A DNA stretch of 64,000 bases from Mesorhizobium sp. 131-2-1 (GTDB lineage Bacteria > Pseudomonadota > Alphaproteobacteria > Rhizobiales > Rhizobiaceae): NCBI RefSeq assembly GCF_016756535.1, contig NZ_AP023247.1:4774501-4838500 (forward strand), in the 5' to 3' direction. The notes under the pieces are model-generated. The model did no database searches. It was given only the letters and a program-made list of their open reading frames with translations, and was not told where the DNA came from. Position numbers and translations under genes: made by a program. This document shows positions 24,322 to 31,919 of the stretch, one piece after another (position 1 is the stretch's first letter; the number at the start of each line of letters is the position of its first letter).

Positions 24322-25157
24322 CCGGACGCCGCCGCCAGTTCGTCCGCCGTCAGGTCGTATTGCGTCATCTCCGGGTCGTGGCAGAGCATCACCTGCCCGC
24401 CCGCCGCCTGGAAGCGGCGCAGCGTCTCGCAGGCCGGACCGATGGCGGCAACGTCCTCGGCGATGAGGCTGGAGGGAAAGCCTGGCGCGCGCTTCGGATC
24501 GAGCGCGGCCAGCAGCCATTGCGCGTCGACCCCATAGAGCAGCGGCCGCTCCAGCCCGGCGAACAGAAGGCCGAACTGGCCGTCTGCATGACCGGGAAGG
24601 TCGACCGCGATTACGCTGCCGTCGCCAAACAGATCGGCGCCGCCGGGCACGCCACCACGGGCCTCGACCCTCCGCTTGCCGGAGAGCCTGTCGAGCCGCG
24701 TCTCGAAATCGACGGGGAAGAGCTCCGTGAAGACGCCGTGGCGCAGGTTCTGCCGGGGCGTGCGCGCCTTGACGCGCGCCCAGGCGGCATCGCTGGCGAT
24801 GAAGCGGGCGTTGGGGAACAGCGCCAGGCCGGAAATATGGTCTGCATGGAAATGGGTGACGATGACCGCGCGCACATCGCCGGGCGCAAGGCCGAAGCGA
24901 TCGAGCACCGGCGGCACCTGCTCGGCCGCGTTGAGCTCGGGCCTGAGCACGGCGCCATAGAGCCGCAGCATCCGGCCGCGCCCCTCCCCCGTGGTGGCTT
25001 CTGGCGTGTAGCCGGTGTCGACCAGCACCGGCCCGGCCTGCGGATGAATGAACAGCCCGTAGCGCACGCGCAGCCTGACGCTTTGCCAGCCGCCGCCGCG
25101 CAGGATCAGCCGCTCGGTGGCGCTGACCCAGGCGCTGTTGGCGAAGGTGATCTTCAT
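24318..25157 (-). CDS. metallo-beta-lactamase fold hydrolase
   Basis: 279 residues. The zinc motif HFHADHISGL (HxHxDH) lies near residue 105, followed by DLPGHADGQFGLLF and the later ligand in VMLCHDPEMTQY, which is the layout of lactonase and thioesterase members of the fold. N-acyl-homoserine lactonases carry the same HxHxDH...H...D...H set, so lactone or thioester hydrolysis is plausible. The gene is flanked by four-base overlaps on both sides, which argues that it is an integral step, for instance release or proofreading of the product. No signal peptide; cytoplasmic. Confidence 0.82.
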   Translation of the reverse strand: MKITFANSAWVSATERLILRGGGWQSVRLRVRYGLFIHPQAGPVLVDTGYTPEATTGEGRGRMLRLYGAVLRPELNAAEQVPPVLDRFGLAPGDVRAVIVTHFHADHISGLALFPNARFIASDAAWARVKARTPRQNLRHGVFTELFPVDFETRLDRLSGKRRVEARGGVPGGADLFGDGSVIAVDLPGHADGQFGLLFAGLERPLLYGVDAQWLLAALDPKRAPGFPSSLIAEDVAAIGPACETLRRFQAAGGQVMLCHDPEMTQYDLTADELAAASG

Positions 25158-26137
25158 GCCAGGCGTCCGCCGGCGAAGGTGCGGTCGAGCCCCTGCTCGA
25201 ACGGGATTTTCGGCGCCCAGCCGAGCAGTCGGCGCGCCTTGGCGAGGTCGAGGCTTTGCGCATAGGCGAACAGGCCAAGCCCGTAGCGCGTCACCGGCGG
25301 CTCGGGACGGCCGGGCAGAGCGAGCGCCACGGCCTCCATGGCGCCGGCTGCCAGCATGGCCGGCCACAGCGGCATGCGCCGCCAGCGTACTGTTATGCCA
25401 GCGCGGGCGCAGGCCTCGTCGGCGATGCGGCGCACCGGCAGCACCTCGCCGCCGGAGACGTTGTAGATCTGGCCCTCGGCCTCCCGAGGCGCGGCGAGCG
25501 CCGCCATGACCGCATCGACGACGTCGTCGACATGGGTGAGGTCGATACGCGCCCGTCCATCGCGGAAGACCGGCAGCGGGCGGCGCTTCGCGGCCTTGAT
25601 GAGGCGCGGCAAGAGCGCGCGGTCGCCGGCGCCATAGATGCCGCGTGGCCTGAGCACCACCGGGTGGGTGGCGGGCGCCGCCAGCACCAGCCGCTCGGCC
25701 TCGCGCTTGGTGCGGGCATAGTGGTTGACCGGTTCCGGCAGCGCCGCTTCCTCGGCAAGATCGAGCTGGTCGCGAAAGGCGAAGCACACCGACGAGCTGG
25801 AGATGTGGACGAAGCGGCTGACGCCTTGCCGGGTTGCGAAATCGAGGAGGTTTCGCGTCGCCTGGACATTGGCCGCTTCGAAATCCGCCAGCCGGCCGAA
25901 GGGCGCGGAGAGCGCCGCGCAGTGGATGATCCGCTCGACTTTGCCCAACCTCGGATCGAGCGACCTGTCGAGTGGCCGGGACAGGTCCTGGCGGGTGATT
26001 CGATGGCCGGCGGCCTCCAGCGCCGCACAGCGGTTCGCATCTCGGCCGAGGCCAAGCGCCAGCGTGCCGGACGCTGCCAGCCGTTCCAGCACGTGTGAGC
26101 CGAGGAAGCCGCTGGCGCCGGTGACGAGCACGGCCAT
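25154..26137 (-). CDS. extended SDR (NAD-dependent epimerase/3beta-HSD-like reductase)
   Basis: 327 residues. The cofactor loop reads VLVTGASGFLGSHVLERLAA, and the catalytic tyrosine/lysine pair is NHYARTKREAERL (YxxxK) preceded by ISSSSVCF. YARTKxxAE is typical of the 3beta-hydroxysteroid dehydrogenase-like and OleD-like extended SDRs. These reduce or epimerise bulky ketones. It starts two bases after the KASIII stop, so the likely substrate is a 3-keto product of that enzyme; a sugar nucleotide is less likely, since no sugar genes are in the operon. Confidence 0.83.
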   Translation of the reverse strand: MAVLVTGASGFLGSHVLERLAASGTLALGLGRDANRCAALEAAGHRITRQDLSRPLDRSLDPRLGKVERIIHCAALSAPFGRLADFEAANVQATRNLLDFATRQGVSRFVHISSSSVCFAFRDQLDLAEEAALPEPVNHYARTKREAERLVLAAPATHPVVLRPRGIYGAGDRALLPRLIKAAKRRPLPVFRDGRARIDLTHVDDVVDAVMAALAAPREAEGQIYNVSGGEVLPVRRIADEACARAGITVRWRRMPLWPAMLAAGAMEAVALALPGRPEPPVTRYGLGLFAYAQSLDLAKARRLLGWAPKIPFEQGLDRTFAGGRLA

Positions 26138-26139
26138 GG

Positions 26140-27129
26140 TCAGGCCTCCAGCGCCATGCCGCCGAAGGACACGCCGGCCGAGGTGCCGAGGAACAGCAGC
26201 CTGGCGCCCGGCGCGATCCGGCCCTCACGCCGCGCAATGTCGAGCGCGAAGGGAATGGAAGCGGCGATCTGGTTGCCGTAGCGGGCAGAGATGTCGACGA
26301 GCTTTTCCGGCGCAAAGCCGGTCTGGCGCGCCATATGCGCGAGCGCGAACGGGCTTGCCTGATGCGGCACGATGAGGTCGACATCCTCGTGCCGCCAGCC
26401 GGCGCGCTGCAGAAGCTCGGTGACGAAGCCGTTGAAGTGGCGCGAGGTGACGCGGAACAATTCCTTGCCGTCCATGTGGAACAGGCTGTGGCGGGCAAAT
26501 TCCTCCGGCTGGCTGTGGAAATCGAAACGGGTGCCGCCGGAGCCGATGCCGCAGGCCTCGTAGGCCGAGGGGTAGGTGCGCATCAGATTTGCCGCCACCC
26601 TGCCCTCGCGAGGCTTGGCCCCTTGCAACACCGCCGCCGCCGCGCCGTCGCCGAAGAGTGCCGCGACCTCCGGCTGGTCGCGCCACGGCAGGGCGCGCGA
26701 GGCGACCTCCGAGGAGAACACCAGCGCTGTCTTGCTCTGCCCTGCCTCGATCAGGCGTGAGGCGGTCTCGAAGGCGGTGAGGAAGCCAAGGCAGGTGCTG
26801 TTGACGTCGAAGGCGGCGGCCGAGCCATCGGCAAGGCCAAGGCGCTGCATGACGAGCGGCGACGTCGCGGGCAGCGGCTGATACGGCACGCCGCAGCCGC
26901 CGATGATCAGGTCAACGGCGCTCGCCTCGATCCCTGCATCCTCAAGTGCAAGCTTCGCTGCCGTGCAAGCGAGATCGATCTGCGATTCGCCTTCGCACAC
27001 ATAGCGCTCGACGACACCGGTGGCGGCTTCAAGCCGACCTTTTTCAAGGCCAAACCGTTCCTCCAGCGCGCGCGAGGTCACGCATTGAGTCGGCACCGCC
27101 CCACCGGTTCCGATGATATTGATGCGCAT
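26140..27129 (-). CDS. beta-ketoacyl-ACP synthase III-like ketosynthase
   Basis: 329 residues from ATG; a TTG six bases earlier is the longer option. The thiolase-fold catalytic triad is intact: Cys in FDVNSTCLGFLTAF, His in DLIVPHQASPFALAHM and Asn in YGNQIAASIPFALD. The C-terminal LLFLGTSAGVSFGGMALE is also typical. FabH would normally sit with plsX or other lipid genes; here it heads a tailored operon, so it more likely makes a specialised acyl or beta-keto product, as OleA-like or CerJ-like homologues do. As first gene it probably starts the pathway by condensing or transferring an acyl group. Confidence 0.85.
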   Translation of the reverse strand: MRINIIGTGGAVPTQCVTSRALEERFGLEKGRLEAATGVVERYVCEGESQIDLACTAAKLALEDAGIEASAVDLIIGGCGVPYQPLPATSPLVMQRLGLADGSAAAFDVNSTCLGFLTAFETASRLIEAGQSKTALVFSSEVASRALPWRDQPEVAALFGDGAAAAVLQGAKPREGRVAANLMRTYPSAYEACGIGSGGTRFDFHSQPEEFARHSLFHMDGKELFRVTSRHFNGFVTELLQRAGWRHEDVDLIVPHQASPFALAHMARQTGFAPEKLVDISARYGNQIAASIPFALDIARREGRIAPGARLLFLGTSAGVSFGGMALEA

Positions 27130-27259
27130 TCTCAACCCGCCGCGAGTTGCGTCTATCTAACCCATAGACCGGATCGCGCGCGAAGGCGACGATGCTGTCC
27201 CCGTATCTAAGCTCTGGGCAGGAGTCGGCGCCAGCTTTTCCAAAAGCCAGAGATAAGCC

Positions 27260-27709
27260 CTACGCCTTGCGCTCCCAGCGCCGGTCCGGTGTCTGCTGCC
27301 AGTAGGTCACGGTGTGGCCGGCGTCCTTCATCGTCTTCCAGTGGCCTCGCGCGGCATCGAGCTGGGCCGCGTCATGGCCGTCGAACAGGAACACGGCGCG
27401 CTCGTAGCCCGAAAGGTCTGCCGGAGCGGCGCCGTCGACCAGGAAGCGTATCTGGGCGGCGTTCGGGTTGGCCTCGCCGGTGGTGAGAAGGATTGGCTGC
27501 TCGGCCGGAAAGGCCTCGCGGTCGGTGGCGTGCGCCAGGAAAGAATCGTCGCGGAAGGTCCACAGGTGCTGGTCGAGCGCGTCGCGCCGCTCCTCGGTGC
27601 CAGTCTGCACCACGGCGCGCCAGCCGCGATCGACGCTGCGCTCGAGTAGGCCCGGCAGAGCCTCCTCCAGCGTCGATTCGGTCAGATGGTAGAACAGGAC
27701 CTCGGCCAT
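27260..27709 (-). CDS. holC: DNA polymerase III chi subunit
   Basis: 149 residues from MAEVLFYHLTESTLEEALPG with GAGGCG upstream; the longer open frame runs through an intergenic repeat and is not used. The chain shows the HolC features LLERSVDRGWRAVVQTGTEE, LWTFRDDSFLAH and the NPNAAQIRFLVDGAAP to VFLFDGHDAAQ segment. Chi couples the clamp loader to single-stranded DNA-binding protein at the replication fork. It lies downstream of pepA in the same direction, the usual alphaproteobacterial arrangement. Confidence 0.93.
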   Translation of the reverse strand: MAEVLFYHLTESTLEEALPGLLERSVDRGWRAVVQTGTEERRDALDQHLWTFRDDSFLAHATDREAFPAEQPILLTTGEANPNAAQIRFLVDGAAPADLSGYERAVFLFDGHDAAQLDAARGHWKTMKDAGHTVTYWQQTPDRRWERKA

Positions 27710-27722
27710 CACCGCGCCTCTA

Positions 27723-27771
27723 AAGCAATTCCAGGAAAAGTGTGTAGCGGTTTCCGTCAGGAATTGCGTCA
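27723..27771. repeat. rhizobial intergenic repeat, single unit
   Basis: AGCAATTCCAGGAAAAGTGT followed by GTAGCGGTTTCCGTCAGGAATTGCG. It is a close inverted copy of the second half of the repeat at 8818-8921 (AATTCC...GGAATT ends with the CGGTTTYCGTC core). It separates pepA from holC. Confidence 0.65.
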
Positions 27772-27790
27772 AAACATCGAGTTGGAGGCG

Positions 27791-29275
27791 TCATCCTTCG
27801 TAATGATCGCGCACCAGCCGGTCGAGCAGGCGCACGCCGAAGCCCGAGCCCCAGGACTGGTTGATCTCGCTCGGCGGCGAACCCATCGCCGTGCCGGCGA
27901 TGTCGAGATGCGCCCAGGGTGTCTCCTTGACGAAACGCTGCAGGAATTGCGCCGCGATGATGGCGCCGCCGTAACGGCCGCCGATGTTCTTCATGTCGGC
28001 ATTCTTGGAATCGATCAGCTTGTCGTATTCGGCCCCGAGCGGCATGCGCCACAGCCGCTCCTGCGTTGCCTGCCCGGCGCCGGAGAGCCGCTCCGCCAGT
28101 TCGTCATTGTTGGTGAACAGGCCGGCATAGTGCTGGCCGAGCGCCACCATGATGGCGCCGGTCAGCGTCGCCAGGTTGACCATGAATTTCGGCTTGAAGC
28201 GGTCGTTGGTGTACCAGAGCGCGTCGGCCAGCACGAGGCGACCTTCGGCATCGGTGTTGAGCACCTCGATGGTCTGGCCCGACATCGAGGTGACGATGTC
28301 GCCGGGGCGCTGGGCGTGGCCGTCGACGGCGTTCTCGACCAAACCGATGACGCCGACGACATTGGCCTTCGCCTTGCGGGCGGCAAGTGCGTGGATGAGC
28401 CCGGTGACGGCGGCGGCACCGCCCATGTCGCCCTTCATCTCTTCCATCCCTGAAGCCGGCTTCATCGAATTGCCGCCGGTGTCGAAGGTGACGCCCTTGC
28501 CGATGAAGGCGACCGGCGCGTCCTTGGCCTTGCCGCCCTTCCACTGCATGACGGCCATGCGGGCGCCGCGCGGCGAGCCTTGCGCAACGCCGAGCAGCGA
28601 GCCCATGCCGAGCTTCTTCATCTCCTTCTCGGTCAAGATCTCGACCTCGACGCCGAGCGCCTCGAGCCCCTTGGCGCGAGCGGCGAATTCCACCGGCCCC
28701 AGCGCATTGGCAGGTTCGTTCACAAGATCGCGCGCAAGAAGCACGCCGTCGATCACCGCCGCCTCGTCGGCGAACGCCTTCTTCGCCGCCGTGGGGTCGG
28801 CGCAGTGGATCGTCACCTTGACCGGCTTCTTCGACTCGTCCTTGTCCTTCTTGGTCTTGTACTTGTCGAAGGAATAGCTGCGCAAAAGAATGCCCGCGGC
28901 GATGTTGGCGGCCTGCCTGCCACCGGCCTCGACGCCCGGAATATCGAGCACGACGGCGACCTCAGTCGCCTTGCGCAGCGAGGCGGCAATGGTGCCGCCG
29001 AGCCTCAGCCATGCCTGGTCGTCGAGGGCGGACGCCTTGCCGGCGCCGACCGCCACCAGACGGTCGAGCGACGTGCCCTCCGGCGCCAGCACCTCGGCAA
29101 CGCTGCCGAACTTGCCGGAAAAGTCGGCCACCGGGAACGCGCGAGCGAGCGCGCCGGCCGGGTCGCAAGCCTTGCCGGCCTCGCCAACGGCGCCGTCGTC
29201 GGCCGCCAGCACGAAGACGCTGCCCTTTTTCGGCGCGGCGAATTTGGCGAAGGCAATAGAGGGTGTCGAATTCAT
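27791..29275 (-). CDS. pepA: leucyl aminopeptidase PepA
   Basis: 494 residues, start chosen at MNSTPSIAF after AGCAGG. The catalytic C-terminal domain is complete: [20 protein letters not shown] with the metal-binding lysine and aspartate, [11 protein letters not shown], and the family signature [14 protein letters not shown]. It is a hexameric two-metal M17 exopeptidase that removes N-terminal residues, in the cytoplasm. The less conserved N-terminal domain (residues 1-160) is of normal length. It is divergent from lptF with a 348-base gap. Confidence 0.95.
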   Translation of the reverse strand: MNSTPSIAFAKFAAPKKGSVFVLAADDGAVGEAGKACDPAGALARAFPVADFSGKFGSVAEVLAPEGTSLDRLVAVGAGKASALDDQAWLRLGGTIAASLRKATEVAVVLDIPGVEAGGRQAANIAAGILLRSYSFDKYKTKKDKDESKKPVKVTIHCADPTAAKKAFADEAAVIDGVLLARDLVNEPANALGPVEFAARAKGLEALGVEVEILTEKEMKKLGMGSLLGVAQGSPRGARMAVMQWKGGKAKDAPVAFIGKGVTFDTGGNSMKPASGMEEMKGDMGGAAAVTGLIHALAARKAKANVVGVIGLVENAVDGHAQRPGDIVTSMSGQTIEVLNTDAEGRLVLADALWYTNDRFKPKFMVNLATLTGAIMVALGQHYAGLFTNNDELAERLSGAGQATQERLWRMPLGAEYDKLIDSKNADMKNIGGRYGGAIIAAQFLQRFVKETPWAHLDIAGTAMGSPPSEINQSWGSGFGVRLLDRLVRDHYEG

Positions 29276-29623
29276 CAGAACCTGCTTTCGGGGATAGGTG
29301 CCGGACAACGGCTTTCAAGAGTGCGCGACATTTGGTCGTTTTCCATCATTTGGCAAGACTTTGGCCGAAATCGCAGCCTATATCGCCGCCGCAACCATCA
29401 GTGGATTCGTCGCGGCATGGCCCCGATCTCCTGCCGTAACATATTGTTAACCATCAATGTTTTGCATTTCTTATGCATTGCCCTAGACACTCCGGCCGGC
29501 CGGGGCGCGTGATGTGGAACGGGAACCAAGTCGAGGCGCCAATGCAGCCAGTTGTACTGCCGTCGCCGGATGACTACCTTGTCGGCGGGCATGATGCCGT
29601 TCGGCAAAATCGAGAAAGCCTTC
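29276..29623. other. pepA/lptF divergent intergenic region
   Basis: No ORF with codon bias or homology is visible. An AT-rich stretch near 29440-29490 (ACATATTGTTAACCATCAA, then TTGCATTTCTTATGCATTGC) probably contains the promoter for the lpt operon. The pepA ribosome-binding site and promoter lie at the left end. An in-frame extension of lptF upstream of 29624 is open but lacks family similarity. Confidence 0.5.
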
Positions 29624-30820
29624 ATGAAGGTCGTTGAACGCTACATCATGCGTCGCGCATCGACGGTGTTCCTCGCTGCGCTGACCTGGACGCTGGCGAT
29701 CGTGTGGACGACCCAGGTGCTGGCCAAGATCGATCTCGTCACCGATAGCGGCCAGTCGGCGCTGACCTTCTTCGAGGTCGCGGCGCTGATCATCCCCTCC
29801 ATCATCCCGATCGTGGTGCCGTTCGCACTGGTAGTGGCGGTGGCGCAGACGCTGAGCGTCATGAACACCGATTCGGAACTGGCCGTGATCAACGCCGCCG
29901 GCGCCTCGCGCTGGACGATCGCGCGGCCGATCCTGCTGCTTGCGCTGGCGGCTAGCGTCTTTTCCTTCGCCGTCGACAATGGCGTCGACCCCTATGCCAG
30001 GCAGAAGAACCGCCAGCTTGTGGCCTCTTCGCGCGCCGACCTTCTGTCGTTGATCATCCAGGAGGGCACGTTCCGCAAGATCGACGACGGCCTGTTCCTG
30101 CAGGTCGGCGAGCGCCTCCCCGACAACAAGCTTGGCGGCATCTTCGTGGCCGATTCGCGCGAGGAAGGCGCCAACCTGATCTACTACGCCAAGACTGGCA
30201 GCATCGTCGAAAAGGGCGACGAGAAGGTGCTGATGATGAATGACGGCGTCATCAACCGCAAATCGCTGACCGGCGACCTGTCGGTGATCCGCTTCACCTC
30301 CTATGCCTTCGACCTCTCGGCCTTCATGTCGGCGGCAAACGAGATCACGCTCCTGCCCAAGGACCGCACGACGCAGTATCTGCTCAACCCGGATTCCAAC
30401 GACAAGATGTTCCAGCGCAACCCGAGCAGCTACAAGGCCGAGGTCGACCAGCGCTTTTCCGAATGGTCCTACTCGCTGGTGTTCGCGCTGATCGCGCTGG
30501 CGGTGGCGGGCGATGCGCGCTCGCACCGGGAAGCGCGCATCCATCCGCTGATCACGGCCATCGCGATCGCGCTGTTCGTGCGCTGGCTTGGCTTCTTCGC
30601 CGCCGGCAAGGCCGACAAGGTGCCGTTCTACGCCTATATGGTCTACGGCGTGCCGATCGTGGCCTCGGCCGTCGCCACCTGGTTCATCGTTTCCTCGCGG
30701 TCGATGGAGCTGCCGGCCGCCTGGGCCGACTGGATGACCAACCTCGCCGGCCGCGTCGGCGAGACCTGGACGTCCATCAAGCTGCGTCTTTCCCGGCGCG
30801 CTTCCGGCCAGGGGGTATGA
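29624..30820 (+). CDS. lptF: LPS export ABC transporter permease LptF
   Basis: 398 residues from MKVVERYIMRR, the usual start of LptF. Three N-terminal and three C-terminal membrane helices (for example VFLAALTWTLAIVWTTQVLA, PSIIPIVVPFALVVAVAQTL, SLVFALIALAVAGDARS) frame a periplasmic beta-jellyroll domain (GTFRKIDDGLFLQVGERLPD). LptF and LptG form the inner-membrane part of LptB2FGC, which extracts LPS and passes it to LptA and LptD. It overlaps lptG by four bases (ATGA). A basic C-terminal tail (KLRLSRRASGQGV) is present. Confidence 0.93.
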   Translation: MKVVERYIMRRASTVFLAALTWTLAIVWTTQVLAKIDLVTDSGQSALTFFEVAALIIPSIIPIVVPFALVVAVAQTLSVMNTDSELAVINAAGASRWTIARPILLLALAASVFSFAVDNGVDPYARQKNRQLVASSRADLLSLIIQEGTFRKIDDGLFLQVGERLPDNKLGGIFVADSREEGANLIYYAKTGSIVEKGDEKVLMMNDGVINRKSLTGDLSVIRFTSYAFDLSAFMSAANEITLLPKDRTTQYLLNPDSNDKMFQRNPSSYKAEVDQRFSEWSYSLVFALIALAVAGDARSHREARIHPLITAIAIALFVRWLGFFAAGKADKVPFYAYMVYGVPIVASAVATWFIVSSRSMELPAAWADWMTNLAGRVGETWTSIKLRLSRRASGQGV

Positions 30821-31905
30821 CGATGGGCTGGACGCTGGGCCGCTACTTCTTCTTCCGCTATGTGTCGATCACCATCTGGTTCTTCCTCGGCCTTCTGGCG
30901 CTGGTGTTCCTGATCGACTTCACCGAGCTGTCCGGCCGCACCACCGGCCTGCCCGGCTTCACCTATGGCACCGCCTTCGCCATTTCGGCGCTGAGGATGC
31001 CGATGATCATGCTGCAGACCGTGCCGTTCGTCGGCCTGTTCTCGGCGATGGCGACGCTGGTGTCGCTCAACCGCAAATACGAGCTGGTCATCGCGCGCTC
31101 GGCCGGCGTCTCGGCCTGGCAGTTCCTGCTGCCCTGCTGCATCGGCGCGCTCCTGTTCGGCGTACTGTCGGTCGGCGTGCTCAATCCGATCGCGGCGCAC
31201 GGCTTTTCCTGGTCCGAGCAGATGGAAAACCAGCTGCGCGCTGGCAATTCCAACGCGGTCCCGGCCGATACGACGCCGTGGATCCGGCAAAAGACCGCTT
31301 CCGGCGACACCATCATCGGCGCCCGGGCGATCCTCAACCAGGGCCTGGAGATGGCCGATGCGGTCTTCTTCGTGCTGGACCACCAAGGCAACATCGTCGA
31401 GCGCAAGGACGCGGCGCGCGCCTTCCTGCGCGACGGCTATTGGGAACTGCAGGACGTCAAGGCTTTCAAGGACGGCAACATCCGCACGGAAACATCCGAC
31501 CGGGTCGAGACCAACCTCAAGCCGGAATTCGTGCAGGAAAGGCTGGCGCGACCGGAAACCATCCCCTTCTACGACCTGCCCGGCAAGATCGAGGTTGCCC
31601 GTTCCTTCGGGCTGAAGGCAAATGCCTTCGCCATGCAGTTTGATTCGCTGGTGGCGCTGCCGTTCCTTCTCGTCGCCATGACGCTGATTGCGGCAACGGT
31701 TTCAATGAGATTTGCGCGAATGGGGCAGTCGGCGACGATGATTCTGGGTGGCGTCCTCGCCGGCTTTCTGCTTTATGTCGTTTCGGTATTGGTCAAGGCA
31801 TTCGGCGTGGCGGGATTCGTCCCTACGGCGGTGGCCGCATGGGTTCCGGTTGTCGTGGCTATGTTCTTCGGGGTGACATTTCTGCTATACAAGGAAGACG
31901 GCTAG
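30817..31905 (+). CDS. lptG: LPS export ABC transporter permease LptG
   Basis: 362 residues starting MTMGWTLGRYFFFRYVS in the overlap with lptF. Same six-helix plus periplasmic jellyroll organisation: SITIWFFLGLLALVFLIDF, FVGLFSAMATLVSLNRKYEL (the coupling helix ahead of IARSAGVS), the periplasmic GARAILNQGLEMADAVFFVL, and a closing helix bundle ending VVAMFFGVTFLLYKEDG. Partner of LptF in LPS export from the inner membrane. Its stop lies 14 bases ahead of the lptD start, so lptF, lptG and lptD form one operon. Confidence 0.93.
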   Translation: MTMGWTLGRYFFFRYVSITIWFFLGLLALVFLIDFTELSGRTTGLPGFTYGTAFAISALRMPMIMLQTVPFVGLFSAMATLVSLNRKYELVIARSAGVSAWQFLLPCCIGALLFGVLSVGVLNPIAAHGFSWSEQMENQLRAGNSNAVPADTTPWIRQKTASGDTIIGARAILNQGLEMADAVFFVLDHQGNIVERKDAARAFLRDGYWELQDVKAFKDGNIRTETSDRVETNLKPEFVQERLARPETIPFYDLPGKIEVARSFGLKANAFAMQFDSLVALPFLLVAMTLIAATVSMRFARMGQSATMILGGVLAGFLLYVVSVLVKAFGVAGFVPTAVAAWVPVVVAMFFGVTFLLYKEDG

Positions 31906-31919
31906 TGAGGGAGGCGGTT

